This document shows, in pieces, positions 52,876 through 64,000 of a stretch of DNA of 64,000 nucleotides (within the stretch, counting starts at the first letter, position 1; every line of letters starts with the position of its first letter). Position numbers and translations under genes: made by a program. The notes under the pieces were generated by a model. It worked only from the letters and a program-made list of their open reading frames with translations. It had not been told where the DNA came from and did no database searches. Source of the stretch: Cubamyces lactineus (taxonomy: Eukaryota; Basidiomycota; Agaricomycetes; Polyporales; Polyporaceae). The DNA lies in contig JACDTU010000014.1 of assembly GCA_022376465.1 (NCBI GenBank), positions 744,001 to 808,000 of the forward strand, read 5' to 3'.

Positions 52876-54243
52876 CACACTGGAATTGAATATTGAATAT
52901 TGAAGGCCCGTGGGGGTCCGGCTGCTGATGTCCCCGGTCGGAGTCCATGGGCCGATGAGTCCATGACCAGAGAGATCTGTTGTGGGTGGCGTTGGGTGTT
53001 CATCAAACGTACCTTTCCATGTTGTCAGCGCGATCCGGATCCAACCGTCCGAATTTCCAAGACGTCGAGCACCGGGAGGGCCCTCATGTGCAAACGACTA
53101 CAATATACTTACTACCGTTTTTTCCAAGCGTGCTTTGATCATCCAGAGTGGGATGATATAGGATGGTGTCTCGGAAGTCTATGTACCCCAGATAGGGTGT
53201 TGAATGGAAACTCGCGTACACGCAGCAGCCGTATGTTCCGGATCCGAGCTTGCAGAGAGCGGTGTGCACGCCGAGGTGGACGATCTGCAACGCGCGCGGG
53301 GTTCCAAGTTTAATTAGCCTCTCTGTCTTTGCGTCCGTCAGCTTCCGTCAGACGCGTTCTATACTCGCCTCAACTCTTCATCCTGATTCAGCCATAGCCC
53401 GCCGAACGTCAATGAGATGATGCGATAGCGGCGATGCACATGGCGGAGAATTGGCAGTCGGGGCTCGTCGGGCTGGGCTATACCCGCGTCTTTGAGCGAA
53501 TCTACTTATTTGAGGTTGTTTACCAAACGCTTTGGGTTGGACCTGTTGAACTTGAACTATTACGTCGATCGGCCTGAGTCCTGGAATCCTCGGACCTCCG
53601 AACGTCCAAACTCAGTGATCATGACGCTAGTTCATCATTTTCAGAGCTGCACTCGAAGATTGTAGAGCCTTGAGGCAAGTCTATGCTCACAAACCACTTC
53701 ACTAGACGACGTCGACGTGACATACAGGCCAGACCAATGCCTACTCTGCAACGATCTGGACGCTGCAATTTGTGGCTCACCATTTGATTCGCGCCTGGAG
53801 CCTGGAAGGTGTGATATCGCAGAGAGCGTCGGCCTGCCTCGGCGGCTTTCCTTATTCGTAGCAACGTCGGGATCGATAGGTGCAGAAAGCGCGAAGTTTG
53901 AAGTTCGAACCGTCCCGAGCATTCCCCTCCCGCGGCGGTCGACAAAACTGAAGGCGGGTAAACCGTTTTCCGTAACGCTGGAATCGGAAGGAGATGAACC
54001 CCAGTCAAAATCTACAACGGGGCTATCCGTGTCGGTCCGTGGATATATGATCAGTGCAGAAAAACCCGGAGTGCAGACGCTTTGAACCGGTCCCATCTGG
54101 GCCGATATGTAGACGCCCGATCCGTCGCCAGGCGTCCGCTTCAGATCGCTGATATTGCTGTGTTCGACCATGTTTTGCGTGTTTGGATTGCTTCGACCGG
54201 ACTCGTTTGGGCACGACGTGCGTCTTGCTCCGAGCAAACCAAC
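52876..54243. other. Gene-poor stretch with repeat fragment
   Basis: 52911-52955 (GGGGTCCGGCTGCTGATGTC and following bases) repeats 49083-49125 next to the cullin fragment. On the minus strand 53641-54435 is open, but much of its N-terminal part is the 17-bp minisatellite, and no domain is recognised. No gene is called. Confidence 0.4.
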
Positions 54244-54370
54244 CCGAGTTTGGAGCAGACCCATGTTTGGAGCAGACCCACGTTCAAAACAGGCCCGCGT
54301 TCGAAACAGACCCATGTTTGGAGCAGGCCCGCGTTCAAAACAGGCCCGCGTTTGGAATGGGACCCGCGTT
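54244..54370. repeat. 17-bp minisatellite
   Basis: About seven units of CCATGTTTGGAGCAGAC type, alternating with CCGCGTTCAAAACAGGC variants. It lies about 125 bp before the transposase gene. Confidence 0.85.
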
Positions 54371-54496
54371 TGCTCTGTTTGGAGCAGGCATATGTTTACT
54401 TGGTGCTCGTGTCGTCCACAGGTCTGCATGCGCATGTATTATACAGCACCTCCCTTTGCCAATTCCACCATCCCGGTCTAACACAACCGATTCGGA

Positions 54497-57400
54497 ATGC
54501 CCAGACTCGGTGACGAGCGCGAAAACAAGATCTGGTGTGACTGCGCGAAGTGCAAAGTCAAGGGTGCAGTGAATGCCAGCGACGGCTTCTGGGTCTCGCG
54601 AAGGACATGGTACAACCACCGCCCCCTCCGGGAGGCGTTGTACTCGGACCACCGAGGCCCTATGCTACTAGGAAAAAGCACGCGCAATCGTGCACGTCGG
54701 CATCACGCGTCTCGAGGGTGTTCTCCCTCAGCAAGCGCGCCACGAGAGGTCCCAAATGTGAGTATATGCGCGTATGCTGATATCATAACTAACTCGGCAT
54801 ATTCACTCAGGAAGGCATAGTCATGCATGACGGTTTCGCTGCAGTGCCGCCGCGTCTGTCTTCACACCCACCGTCCACGCCGCCGTCACATCCACCATCG
54901 CGTCCACCGTCCGTGCCGCCGTCGGCTCCACCATCGCGTCCACCGTCGCGCCCGCCATCGCGTTCTGCGCACTCTCATGATCAGCAAGATGAGAATGCCC
55001 CGGGCCTAGCAGATATTCCTCATGAGCCGGTGCCCAATGGCAATGTACAGACCCCAGGTAACTGACCTCTTGATTGATATCTGGGCCATACGCTCACCGA
55101 GGTGCGCTCAGGCGATACGGAGACTCCTGAAGTCAACGTTTCGCTTGATGACATGAAAGTCACACTGGAATTCATCCGTCTGTTGCAGAACGCGACTCTC
55201 GACACGTGCGGCTTAACTCCGGACGTCCTCGACCGAATTCGGAATCCTCCAGAGGAACCATTCAAGATTGACAATCCAGATCTCGAGCTCGGAATCAAAG
55301 TACATCTCGCACCCGTGAACGCCTCGGACGAGGCCTATGATGCAGTTCGCGATGCCATTCATGAACGCTCTGCTGACATACACCTCCCGACGCTGCACAA
55401 GGTGCGTCACTGCCTGCCAGAGTACATACTTTGTGACATACCATACTCACATGCATACAGGTGAAGAAATCCCTCGAGGAGCTCACCGGTGTCATTGATC
55501 ACAAGGAGGATATGTGCGTCAATAGTTGTGTAGGGTACACTGGGGTGTTTGCGGATCTGGAAAGGTGCCCTACGTGCGGCGAAGATCGCTACTGTCCTGT
55601 CAAGCTTTGCGCCGGCAAGAAAGTCGGCCGTCGGCAATTCTCAACGATGCCACCCGGGCCACAAATTCAAGCCCTTTTCCGGTCTAATGAAGCGTCTGCT
55701 GAGATGTCTTGGCTCTACCAGAAGGCTGCGGAGATTATTGCCAACACGCCCGTAGCTGCGGACGGACTTCGCGAGTACTTTGATATTGTTTCTAGCTCTG
55801 AGATCCTCGAACTGATCGCGAACGGCACAATCGGCAAGCACGACACAATCCTTATGTTTTCGATTGACGGCGCGCAGCTCTATCAGAGCAAACAATCTGA
55901 CTGCTGGTTGGGCTTGTGGCTAATCGTCAACATCAGGCCTGACAAGAGGTACAAGCAGGTCTACATGCTACCTGGTGTTGTGATCCCTGGGCCAAATCAC
56001 CCTGGCAACCTAGACTCCTTTCTGTTCCCAGCATTCTATCACGTCTCTGCGCTTATGCACGAGGGCTTGCCAGCTTTCGATGCATCCGCCCGCGTGCGTA
56101 TCCTCTCACGCTTGTTTCTCGCATGTGCTCTTGCCGACGGACCTGCTATGGCTCTTCTGTCTGGAGGCGTCGGCCACCATGGCGCTTTGGGATGTCGCGT
56201 GCAATGTGGTCTACCTGGGCGGCATAAACCAGGTGGTCCCCACTACTACCCGGCGCTACTACAGGCACTGGGCGCATCTGACCATGCTGACATTATGCCT
56301 GCCTCGCTCGGCCGTCCTTCTCCAGTCGAGTATGAAAAGAACCTGCGCTATCTCCTCTCGGCGACAAATGAGACTCAGTACAAGCGGTTCCGCAAGGCGA
56401 CTGGACTATGCAAGCCGAGTCTCCTCTCAGGTCTATCACGAACACTACCCATCCCACATCTCTTTCCACTCGACGTCATGCATCTCGGGTGCCTCAATAT
56501 TCCGGACTTGTATCTGGGACTCTGGCGAGGTATGATCAAAGGCGCAGTTCACGCTGATCCGAAGACCAAGGAATATGCTGTCCTGGCGGCTGAAGATGAG
56601 TGGATCGCACATGGCCGTGAGGTCGAGCGGTCGATGCCTTACCTCCCTGGGTTCTTCGATCGGCCACCTCGCAATATTGCAGAGAAGGTGAACAGCGGGT
56701 ACAAGGCAATAGAGTTCAAGACTTGGTTCTATGGCTACGTTCCTGCAAGACTGCGTACTAGGCTAGGTCGAAGCTTTTGGCGACAGCTGTGCAGTCTAGT
56801 GCGCGGCATGATGCTCATCTGGTCTGAAGTCATCCCTCAGGCTGATCTCCGGGAAGCTAGCGAACGCCTTTCGTACGCCGTTCAGCAGCATGAAGAGCTG
56901 TATTACGCACGCGACATCGACAACCTGCACGTTGTGCGACCATGCATCCATCTCCTTTAGCATATTCCCGATCTTGTTGTCTTGATCGGCGCGCTCATCG
57001 TGGTCTCACAGTTCCCTATGGAACGGCATATAGGTGATCTCGGTGGCCAGATCCGCCTGCATTCCAATCCGTACGCCAACCTCTCGCAGCGGGCGTTCCG
57101 GCGCTGTCAGGAGAACGCTGTGAAGGCGTTGGACCCCCGCTTTGACCGCGCACATCAGAAGAGCGGGCACCTACCTCGTGGGGCACTTGATCTAGGGGAT
57201 GGATATGTTCTACTGCGCGCGATGGACAGAACACATCGCGCTCTTCCCCCGAACGAATCCGCTGTGCTCTATGACTACTTTGTCCAGCGTGATCCCCTTC
57301 TCTATGCAGATCAACCTCGAGAATCTTTCAAGTACAAGGTCCGGAAGTGGGCTCGCCTTCGTTTGCCCAACAACACCGTTGCACGCTCGGCATGGAAAGA

Positions 57401-57862
57401 GCAGGTTAAACCACTCGAAAGGACACGCGTCGCACGATGTGTCAAGGTGTGTTGATAATCTGCTCGATTAGCCAAATACTAACAGGGTGTATATAGTTCA
57501 CAGCGTACAATGGCCGCGTGGAAATCGGCGAAATCCTCTACTATGCGTGTGTAGGTGATGTACAACAGCCGGTGGCCATAATCGCGCAGTTCGCACCCCG
57601 CGATGAAGACCTCTATCTAGATTCCTTCAAAACTGTCCAAATGCACCGGTACTGTGGGCACAATGACCTTGTCGTCGTTGATGTGAAGGCAATCCACAGT
57701 GTGGTCGCCATGGTGCCAGACGACGCTGCCGAGGGCATTGACTTCAAGAATGACTATAGACACCTGCACGAGGGGAAAGCGTACTTTGTGGTGGAGAAAA
57801 TGGGATTTGAGGTTAATATATGGGGGCAGCCGTCAGACCCTGAGATGGACGTAGACGAGTAA
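54497..57862 (+). pseudogene. Plavaka/tnp2-type transposase with one stop
   Basis: Transposase of the CACTA-related Plavaka group (tnp2-like). Exons about 54497-54757, 54811-55055, 55100-55401, 55461-57446, 57497-57862 with short introns. The N-terminal zinc-binding motif CDCAKCKVKG...RRTWYNH is at about 54537-54620, followed by a Pro-Pro-Ser tandem tract (54840-54960) and a helical region. The catalytic part contains CPTCGEDRYC near 55570, the Asp-containing FSIDGAQLYQSK near 55860, CALADGPAMAL near 56130 and LFPLDVMHLGC near 56465. MERHIGDLG follows near 57018. The last exon has the C-terminal VVAMVPDD segment. One in-frame TAG, 56958-56960, is the only clear defect. No terminal inverted repeats were found around it. 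Likely recently inactivated. Confidence 0.85.
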
Positions 57863-57889
57863 AATACATTGTCATTCGAGATGATGTAC

Positions 57890-58270
57890 ATTATACCACT
57901 CGAGGGCGTCACGCGAGGTGATACGAGCAGCCGCGTGCTCACAGTGTCCTCGCCCGCACAAGTCTTGTCCGTCTAGTTGTCGTGGATGTCGTACGCGTAC
58001 GACTTGAGGGCATCGCGATCCGAGGGCGTCGCGATCCGAGGGCGTCGCGATCCGAGGGCGTCGCGCGATGTGATACGAGCAGCCACGCGCTCCCGGTGTC
58101 CTCGCACGCACGCATCTTGTCCGTCTAGTTGTCGTGGATGTTGTACGCGTACGACCCGAGGGCGTCGCGATCCGAGGGCGTCGCGCGATGTGATATACGA
58201 CTCGAGGGCGTCGCGCGGGGTGATACGAGCAGCCGCGAGCTCACGGTGTCCTCGACCGCACGCATCTTAC
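57890..58270. repeat. GC-rich minisatellite at the end of the Hsp70 fragment
   Basis: Higher-order repeat. Short CGAGGGCGTCGCGATC units of 16-17 bp are embedded in two to three copies of a longer unit containing GTGATACGAGCAGCC, GTGTCCTCG, GTCCGTCTAGTTGTCGTGGA and GTACGCGTACGAC. ORFs through it are repeat artefacts. Confidence 0.85.
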
Positions 58271-58274
58271 TGTA

Positions 58275-58861
<587 letters not shown>

Positions 58862-58918
58862 CAATATATGACGTTGGTGTATTCGAGGCTTTCCGGGCGA
58901 TACAACCATTCAGGCCAG

Positions 58919-59993
58919 CTACAACATAGGAAGTGCACGTTGGGACGCAGGTAACATCATATACGGAAATTCAAGCTCACGAGGGTCTGATGTCGGCACT
59001 ACTACGTCTGCAAAAGGAGAGAAGCCGCCTGTACGTACGGGGAACAAGGGTGTGCGAGGCAGTTCAATGAGAGGCAGAGATGGGCGCCAGCGTCGAAGTA
59101 GAGGTCGTCGGGCACCTCGTTGGCCAACGTTCCCCTGATCGTCCACTCTCCCCGCCGTGTCCATGTGACTTGCTGCTAGTTGTCCAGACGGATGCCATCT
59201 CCTCACGAGGTGGCGTCGTTGAGGGAGGGAAGGCGTAGATACTGCAGCAGGCTGCGAGGAAGTGTCCAGGATGGAGGGCGAGCGAATAGGCGGGGGGCCC
59301 AGCACAGGAGGTAACAAAGTGCTTTCCAGATTGGACGGCAAGGCTGAGCAGGACGGAGCCAAAGAAACCAGAACAGCCAGGTTGGGTGAGGAGGAAGCAG
59401 GTCGAGACCGTGAGCGGAGGAGGACAGACTGTGAGCGGACACGTGGAAAGAGATTAGGAGCAGTTGGCGGAGTAGGAGCGGTTGATGGAGAACTCGGTTG
59501 AGCAGACTGGGATTTCATGCGGCCATGTTTGGGAGCGAGACGGGCAGAAAGACGAGGCGAGCCATCGGAGGGTGCAGGGTCCACAAGAGTAGTGTCCCCC
59601 AAGCCTGCATTGCCCAGATTTTCAAGCCCGTCGAATAGTGTGGGCAGATGAGCTCCTTTACTTTGCAGAGTGTAAGTAGAACACCAATGAATATCGGAAA
59701 GAGAATACACACTAGTCAAGTCGACCCTCTCCGGGTTCGCCACGTATGACTTGCAGAGCGTCGCGTAGGGCATCCACAGCTTGGACAATAGAAGTATATG
59801 CGGCCTGTACGTCCTCAGACGCACAGTGGGTGGTGGCCAGCCATTTGGCGCTGCGCTTGGTTGTCTTCATAAACTTGTAGAAGCAAGCAAGGACATCTGC
59901 GGCGATGTCCTTGCTTTGCGTGGCGGACCGTGCAGGCAGTACGCCTGCGTGGCTCTGCCACGGAGACAAACCTCTGTGGCTGCTTTTATCCAT
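58919..59993 (-). CDS. Uncharacterised minus-strand gene
   Basis: No family recognised. The model starts at MDKSSHRGL (ATG 59993). The first exon encodes a helical segment (KDIAADVLACFYKFMKTTKR ... AYTSIVQAVDALRDAL) up to about 59712; a short intron is likely near 59710-59655 (acceptor AAAG). It then continues as a Ser/Pro/Arg-rich low-complexity protein to TAG at 58919. No signal peptide or membrane segment. The splice junction and C-terminal frame are uncertain, and the Pro/Ser-rich part could be non-coding. Confidence 0.4.
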
Positions 59994-60226
59994 GGTCCGA
60001 GCGTTCTGAAGTTTGAGGCAGCCCCAAAAGAAGAGAGCAGACGGGGAGACAGGGCAGTGTTGTTGAGACAGCGTAGAGAACAAGTACAGGCAAAGAGGAC
60101 TTTGAGACGAAGTCCTCTTGGCTAGACGCCCGTGTGTGGCTGGCCCAATTAGGCAAGGAAGGATGCACTTCACGAGCTTCGTAATTTCGCCCTACCCTAC
60201 CTCTTTGCTTTTTTACCACCACCACC

Positions 60227-62894
60227 ATGGACGCAGACCCGCATAAGAAAAAAAGTGCCCCTCCTCCTCCGCAATTTAGCACTTGTTTCAGTCCACTTTT
60301 TAGCGGACACGAGGACATTTCTGCAAGGAGAGACGCACCTTACGGCCTCCCTGAACATTATCCGCTCTCGCCAGTGACCCCAACAAACCTCTATTCCCCT
60401 GCCCCTACATACCTCATGGATGCTATCAACATCGAACGTGGAACATCGGTAGGTTCCACTCATGAATACCATGCATCTTCTAATGATCCTTCTCACCATA
60501 TAGAGTGCCAGCTCGCGGCAGACAGCCTTCAGCACGCCGGAACCCGGGTACGAGGCAACTATCCCACGAGCCGAGTACCTGGCAGCTGCGCGCCGCATTG
60601 AATTTCTTGAGAGACGTGTTCAAGAGATGGAGACTGCAAATGGGGAGCTTAACACAACCATCCGTGTTCTCACAACGTACGTGCCGGTGGCTATATGCGT
60701 ACATTGATTCATCTAATCTTCACATGTAGGCAATTGCGCAATGCACAGACCTCAGAGCCCTCATCCGAGACGAGCTCCAACGCATCTCCCCGGTTCACAG
60801 TCGTCAATGGGCTACAGATACCAAATTTCGACATCGAGAGCCCGAGCGCGATGAACAACAGCACGGTCAATATAAGTTCTGGACCGCCAAGGAGTGGGCC
60901 CCATATGGGCCACAAGGTATACATGCACAGAAGGCGATGGCCAACAAGGTGCCATCATACTTGGAGGATGGCAAAGGCGGCGTCCTCACACTTACACAAT
61001 ATACCACTCTGCGCAGGCTGCTCACTTCCTTGCTGCAGACGCTACACCATCACAATCTCGCTCCGAAGCGCTGGAGCCAAAGGACGACGCACGCCATACG
61101 GTACATTCAACATGAAGCTTATAAGAGCTTCCCGACCTTGGCCCACTGCGACGGCCATTTTCGTATCCATACTCTCCTGACCCGCATGTATCCCGACTTC
61201 GTGAGGCACCACATGAAGAAGGACATTGTAAAACATGAGAAAGAAGATTCAGAAGACCTCCCCTGTGGTTCCAAGCGGCCAGGCGAGCACGACATAGCCC
61301 CTCCATCCAAGCGTGCTGACCGCCAGGGTTCTCATAAGAGGACGTCACAGCTAAATCAGTCAGCGCAAGTTGCGTTTCCATCGTTCAGCGTTTCGTACAC
61401 GATGCCTGCAGTTTCTGCGAGTTGCGCGATGCCTGCCGCCTCGACCACACCTCTTCCATCGACCTCCGCATTAGTTTCTACCCCAACACCCGCACCCGCA
61501 CCCGCGCCTGTACCCGCGCCCATGCCCACGCCCGTGCCCACGCCCGCGCCCACGTCCGCGCCCACGCCCATGCCCACGTCCGCGCCCACGCCCACGCCCG
61601 TGCCCGTGCCCACGCCCACGCCCACGTCTGCGCCCACGTCCGCGCCCATGCCCACGCCCGTGCCCACGCCCGCGCCCACGTCCGCGCCCACGCCCATGCC
61701 CACGTCCGCGCCCACGCCCATGCCTGCGCCCGTACCCACGCCTGTACCCGTGCCCTCACCCGCGCCCGCGCTCGTACCCGCGCCCACGTCCACACCCATA
61801 CCCGCGCCCACGTCCGCGCCCACGTCCATGCCTGGCACACCTGCACCCATGCTCGTACCCGTGCCCGCGCCCGTGTCCATGTCCGCGTCTGTGCACCCGC
61901 AACATACGTCCACGTACGTGCCTCCTTCCGACTCAGAGCCCACAATCCCGCCCATATCCGCAACAAGGTGCGCGGTGAGTGTGTCAACCGACGTGAACGG
62001 CGAACGCATTATCACACCCGGGACTCTCGCGGTACGTGGTACAATCCTCAACCGTTGTTGCCTTTGTCTAATGTTGTCCATTGTTCGCCCTTTGCTGCAG
62101 CTTGGGAACCCTATGTGAGTACGCACGTTATTCACCATACCATACACTAACACATGCTGTCTCCTGATAGCGGTAACAAGGACGTCATAGCGCCCCCGCT
62201 GCCGTCCTTCCTGTCAACTTCGGAGAGAACGTCTACAAGGGCACGAAGCAATCTTCCCCACTCTGGCAGCAGACAAGCCGTGATCGACGATCACCAGGGA
62301 GAGCTGATGAAGAAATCCGGTCGTATGAGAGTCACTATGAGCAGGACAGCAAGGTAAGCTGAGCGGGGTCGTTCACTGTCCCCGGGCCTATGCGCACCAC
62401 TGACTATACACCGTGCTCTTCAGGAATCTCTATGCTGCTCATTACATGAGGGAATACCCTCAAACGACAACGCTGGAATTCGAAAATATATACAGCAGCC
62501 TTGCACAGGACACAGCTGATGTGAGCCGTCACGCGCATGCCTTGGCTGACTTCCATACTAATGCATCTCTTACGGACGCAGGACTTCCACGCCATGTAAG
62601 CTCTCTGGATCAATCATAGTCCTGCTGTACTTACTAACGATGTGATTCTCCGCAGGCATGCATTTGCAGCTACACGCCCCAAAGACGAACAACTCAACAC
62701 GATCATGGATGCGTTCTGGGCGCTCTGCGTGGAAGAGCGTGCGGTACGTGCTTGCTATAGTCCCATTCCAGCTCTTCTCATATATGTCTATCTAGGCGTA
62801 CAGGAATACCACAGGCTCGCAAGCGAAGAAACCAAAGGCCGCACTCAAATTCCGGGGAAAGGGTACCGGGAAAGGGAAGGCGAAGGCAACATAA
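60227..62894 (+). CDS. Uncharacterised multi-exon gene, coiled coil and basic tail
   Basis: Start in a strong context (ACCACCATGG). Exon 1 60227-60448, exon 2 60504-60680 and exon 3 60730 to about 62031 are phase 0 with short introns. At least five further small exons are supported by GTGAGT/GTAAGC donors and TAG/CAG acceptors, ending near 62894 in a Lys-rich tail. Residues about 95-125 form a coiled coil (AARRIEFLERRVQEMETANGE). A helical region follows (FWTAKEWAPYG ... LTLTQYTTLRRLLTSLL ... AIRYIQHEAYKSFPTLA), then a basic segment (SKRPGEHDIAPPSKRADRQGSHKR) resembling a nuclear signal and a long Pro/Thr/Ala repeat tract. A nuclear or DNA-associated protein is plausible; function is not recognised. 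The 3' exons are approximate. Confidence 0.55.
61476..61870 (+). repeat. Pro/Thr/Ala-coding 6-bp-based minisatellite
   Basis: Tandem variants of CGCCCACG/CGCCCGTG with period 6, grouped into 36-bp-like higher units, within exon 3 of the preceding gene. All three frames and the reverse strand are largely open through it, so ORFs on the minus strand here are artefacts. Confidence 0.85.
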
Positions 62895-63794
62895 AGCAAG
62901 GTAATTCGTGAAGAACGGGGAAAGAGGAGGGGCGCAGATGTCGAGGCTATGCGCGAGTACGCGCATATCCGTGCGGATACGTCAGGATATGGGAGGATAT
63001 GGGCGAGTACGCGCGAGCAGGCGTGAGTATGGGCGTATACGCGCGTGTCCGGGCGTATACGCAGCGCTAGAGCAGGGCCTACGGGTCTGTATGTATGATA
63101 GGATGCGAGCAGAAATGAACGGATGGACACGGACCTCACCAGATGAATTCCGCTCTCATATGATATAGTATGGGTGCATACGGGCGTATACGGGGTGCCC
63201 AATCAAGCCGGGCTATTCTGTAGGTGCGGATATGCGCGGATGCACGCGTACATGCCCATTGCCACTGCAGAATGCCCCGGAAAACATTACGCACCAGTGC
63301 ACTTTTTCCGGTGCCATACGGGGCAGTCCGGAAATCCGTAGATCCCGGACACCGACGGATACGCCCGTTGTAAATTTTGACTGGGGATGAACACCGAATG
63401 GGAGACGGGCAGACGACGTCCGATCGCAGAGGCAATCGGGGACGGGTGAGCCGTTCCTCCTGCGCATTTCGCCCGTTTTGGCAGCAGCGATCGTGGATGG
63501 GATGGGTGAGCACGAGCTAGCTCGTCCGCCACACATCAACGCTCGCGCTCGGCAGAAGGGCAGGCGTGGGTCGAGAGGTTAGCTTCCTATGATGGAATAT
63601 CGGCGTGGAGAGATCCAAGCTGCCATGGGCTTCGCCACTCGCGTGCGCGATCGCCCACGCCCACGCGCCGCGCTATATACTTTTCTTCGGCCTCCTCCGC
63701 GTAGACCTCGGTTGCGTTCTACCCTCTTGCTCCCACTTCCATCCCTTTTCCCCCTTCGTTCCGTCGCTGAGCAGCCGTCTGCACGTCAGCCAAG
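62895..63794. other. Intergenic region with GCGTATAC-type repeats
   Basis: About 62950-63075 consists of short irregular repeats around GCGAGTACGCGC, GTATACGCGC and GGATATG; similar words recur at 63170-63260. No gene. A TATATAC element at about 63674-63680 lies 115 bp upstream of the next start codon and may be its TATA box. Confidence 0.5.
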
Positions 63795-64000
63795 ATGGAG
63801 GCTATCGACAGCACATTCGGTGCCGCCCTCATCGGCCTCATTGTTGGCTCTTGGTGCGTCATACTTCAGGGCACGTAGTCCTTTGCGCAGGATTTAGACT
63901 CACTCGGAACCGGACAGTCTGTACGGGATCACCATACTGCAGACGTGCGTCGCGCTGTATTATCGTCCTATGCCTACCTTGCTCACAATATCGCCTGTAG
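63795..64000 (+). CDS. DUF6534-type membrane protein, 5' end only
   Basis: Begins MEAIDSTFGAALIGLIVGS, then a 64-nt intron (63854-63917, donor GTGCGT, acceptor GACAG) and LYGITILQTCVALYY. This is the characteristic start of a large agaricomycete family of multi-span membrane proteins (DUF6534): a first hydrophobic helix with Gly-Ala-Leu-Ile-Gly followed by LYG...LQ. The function of the family is not established. The window ends inside the gene; GTCCTATG near 63968 and the terminal CTGTAG at 63995-64000 could bound a second short intron. A possible TATA box is at about 63674. Confidence 0.75.

Noticed and set aside
61356..62153. 265-codon Gly/Ala/Val-rich ORF on the minus strand
   Set aside because: It is the antisense reading of the period-6 repeat in a gene supported on the plus strand.

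Overview
This is a stretch of a basidiomycete genome, most likely an agaricomycete and perhaps Polyporales. Introns are short (about 50-100 nt, GT..AG). The window carries a Plavaka/tnp2-type transposase, the start of a DUF6534-type membrane-protein gene, and fungal Copia and chromodomain Gypsy retroelements. No bacterial features, rRNA, tRNA or CRISPR were found.

The window is dominated by one Russian-doll transposon nest, 5305-47434 (42.1 kb). The outermost layer is a minus-strand Copia element (A; LTRs 5305-5862 and 47021-47434). Into A went (i) a minus-strand chromodomain Gypsy element C (8449-37966; 5-bp target duplication cagcc) and (ii) a plus-strand, apparently intact Copia element B of the same family as A (38758-45105; duplication cgcca). 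Into C went a plus-strand Gypsy element D (10180-31458; 4-bp duplication gcgc). Into D went two giant palindromic foldback elements: P1 (10309-14819, in D's 5' LTR; 7-bp duplication gtccgca) and P2 (19819-22770, in D's reverse transcriptase; 7-bp duplication tgcgaat). The relative order is therefore A, then B or C, then D in C, then P1 and P2 in D.

The most unusual contents are inside the nest. C has, 3' of its integrase-chromodomain, a compact module of three small membrane ORFs and one larger helical ORF whose stops and starts touch or overlap. It also has a GGG-TTT-T slippery site directly before the gag stop, with pol in the -1 frame. D carries, antisense between pol and its 3' LTR, a four-exon gene of 631 codons with a cysteine cluster and a second spliced helical gene. 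P1 and P2 each have arms with no difference in the stretches compared, while differing from each other by roughly a tenth; their central loops are in opposite orientation.

The flanks hold ordinary but eroded sequence. On the left are a Copia LTR fragment, two foldback repeats, a two-exon gene of unknown function (2739-3539) and a TA-flanked MITE. On the right are a cullin-1 gene fragment with a large in-frame internal deletion (49130-50497), a paralogue of the left-flank gene (51544-52338) that shares an uninterrupted 267-bp identical tract with it, a Plavaka-type transposase gene with one stop codon (54497-57862), an Hsp70 fragment (58275-58861, minus), two uncharacterised genes (58919-59993 minus; 60227-62894 plus) and the first exons of a DUF6534-type gene running off the right edge.
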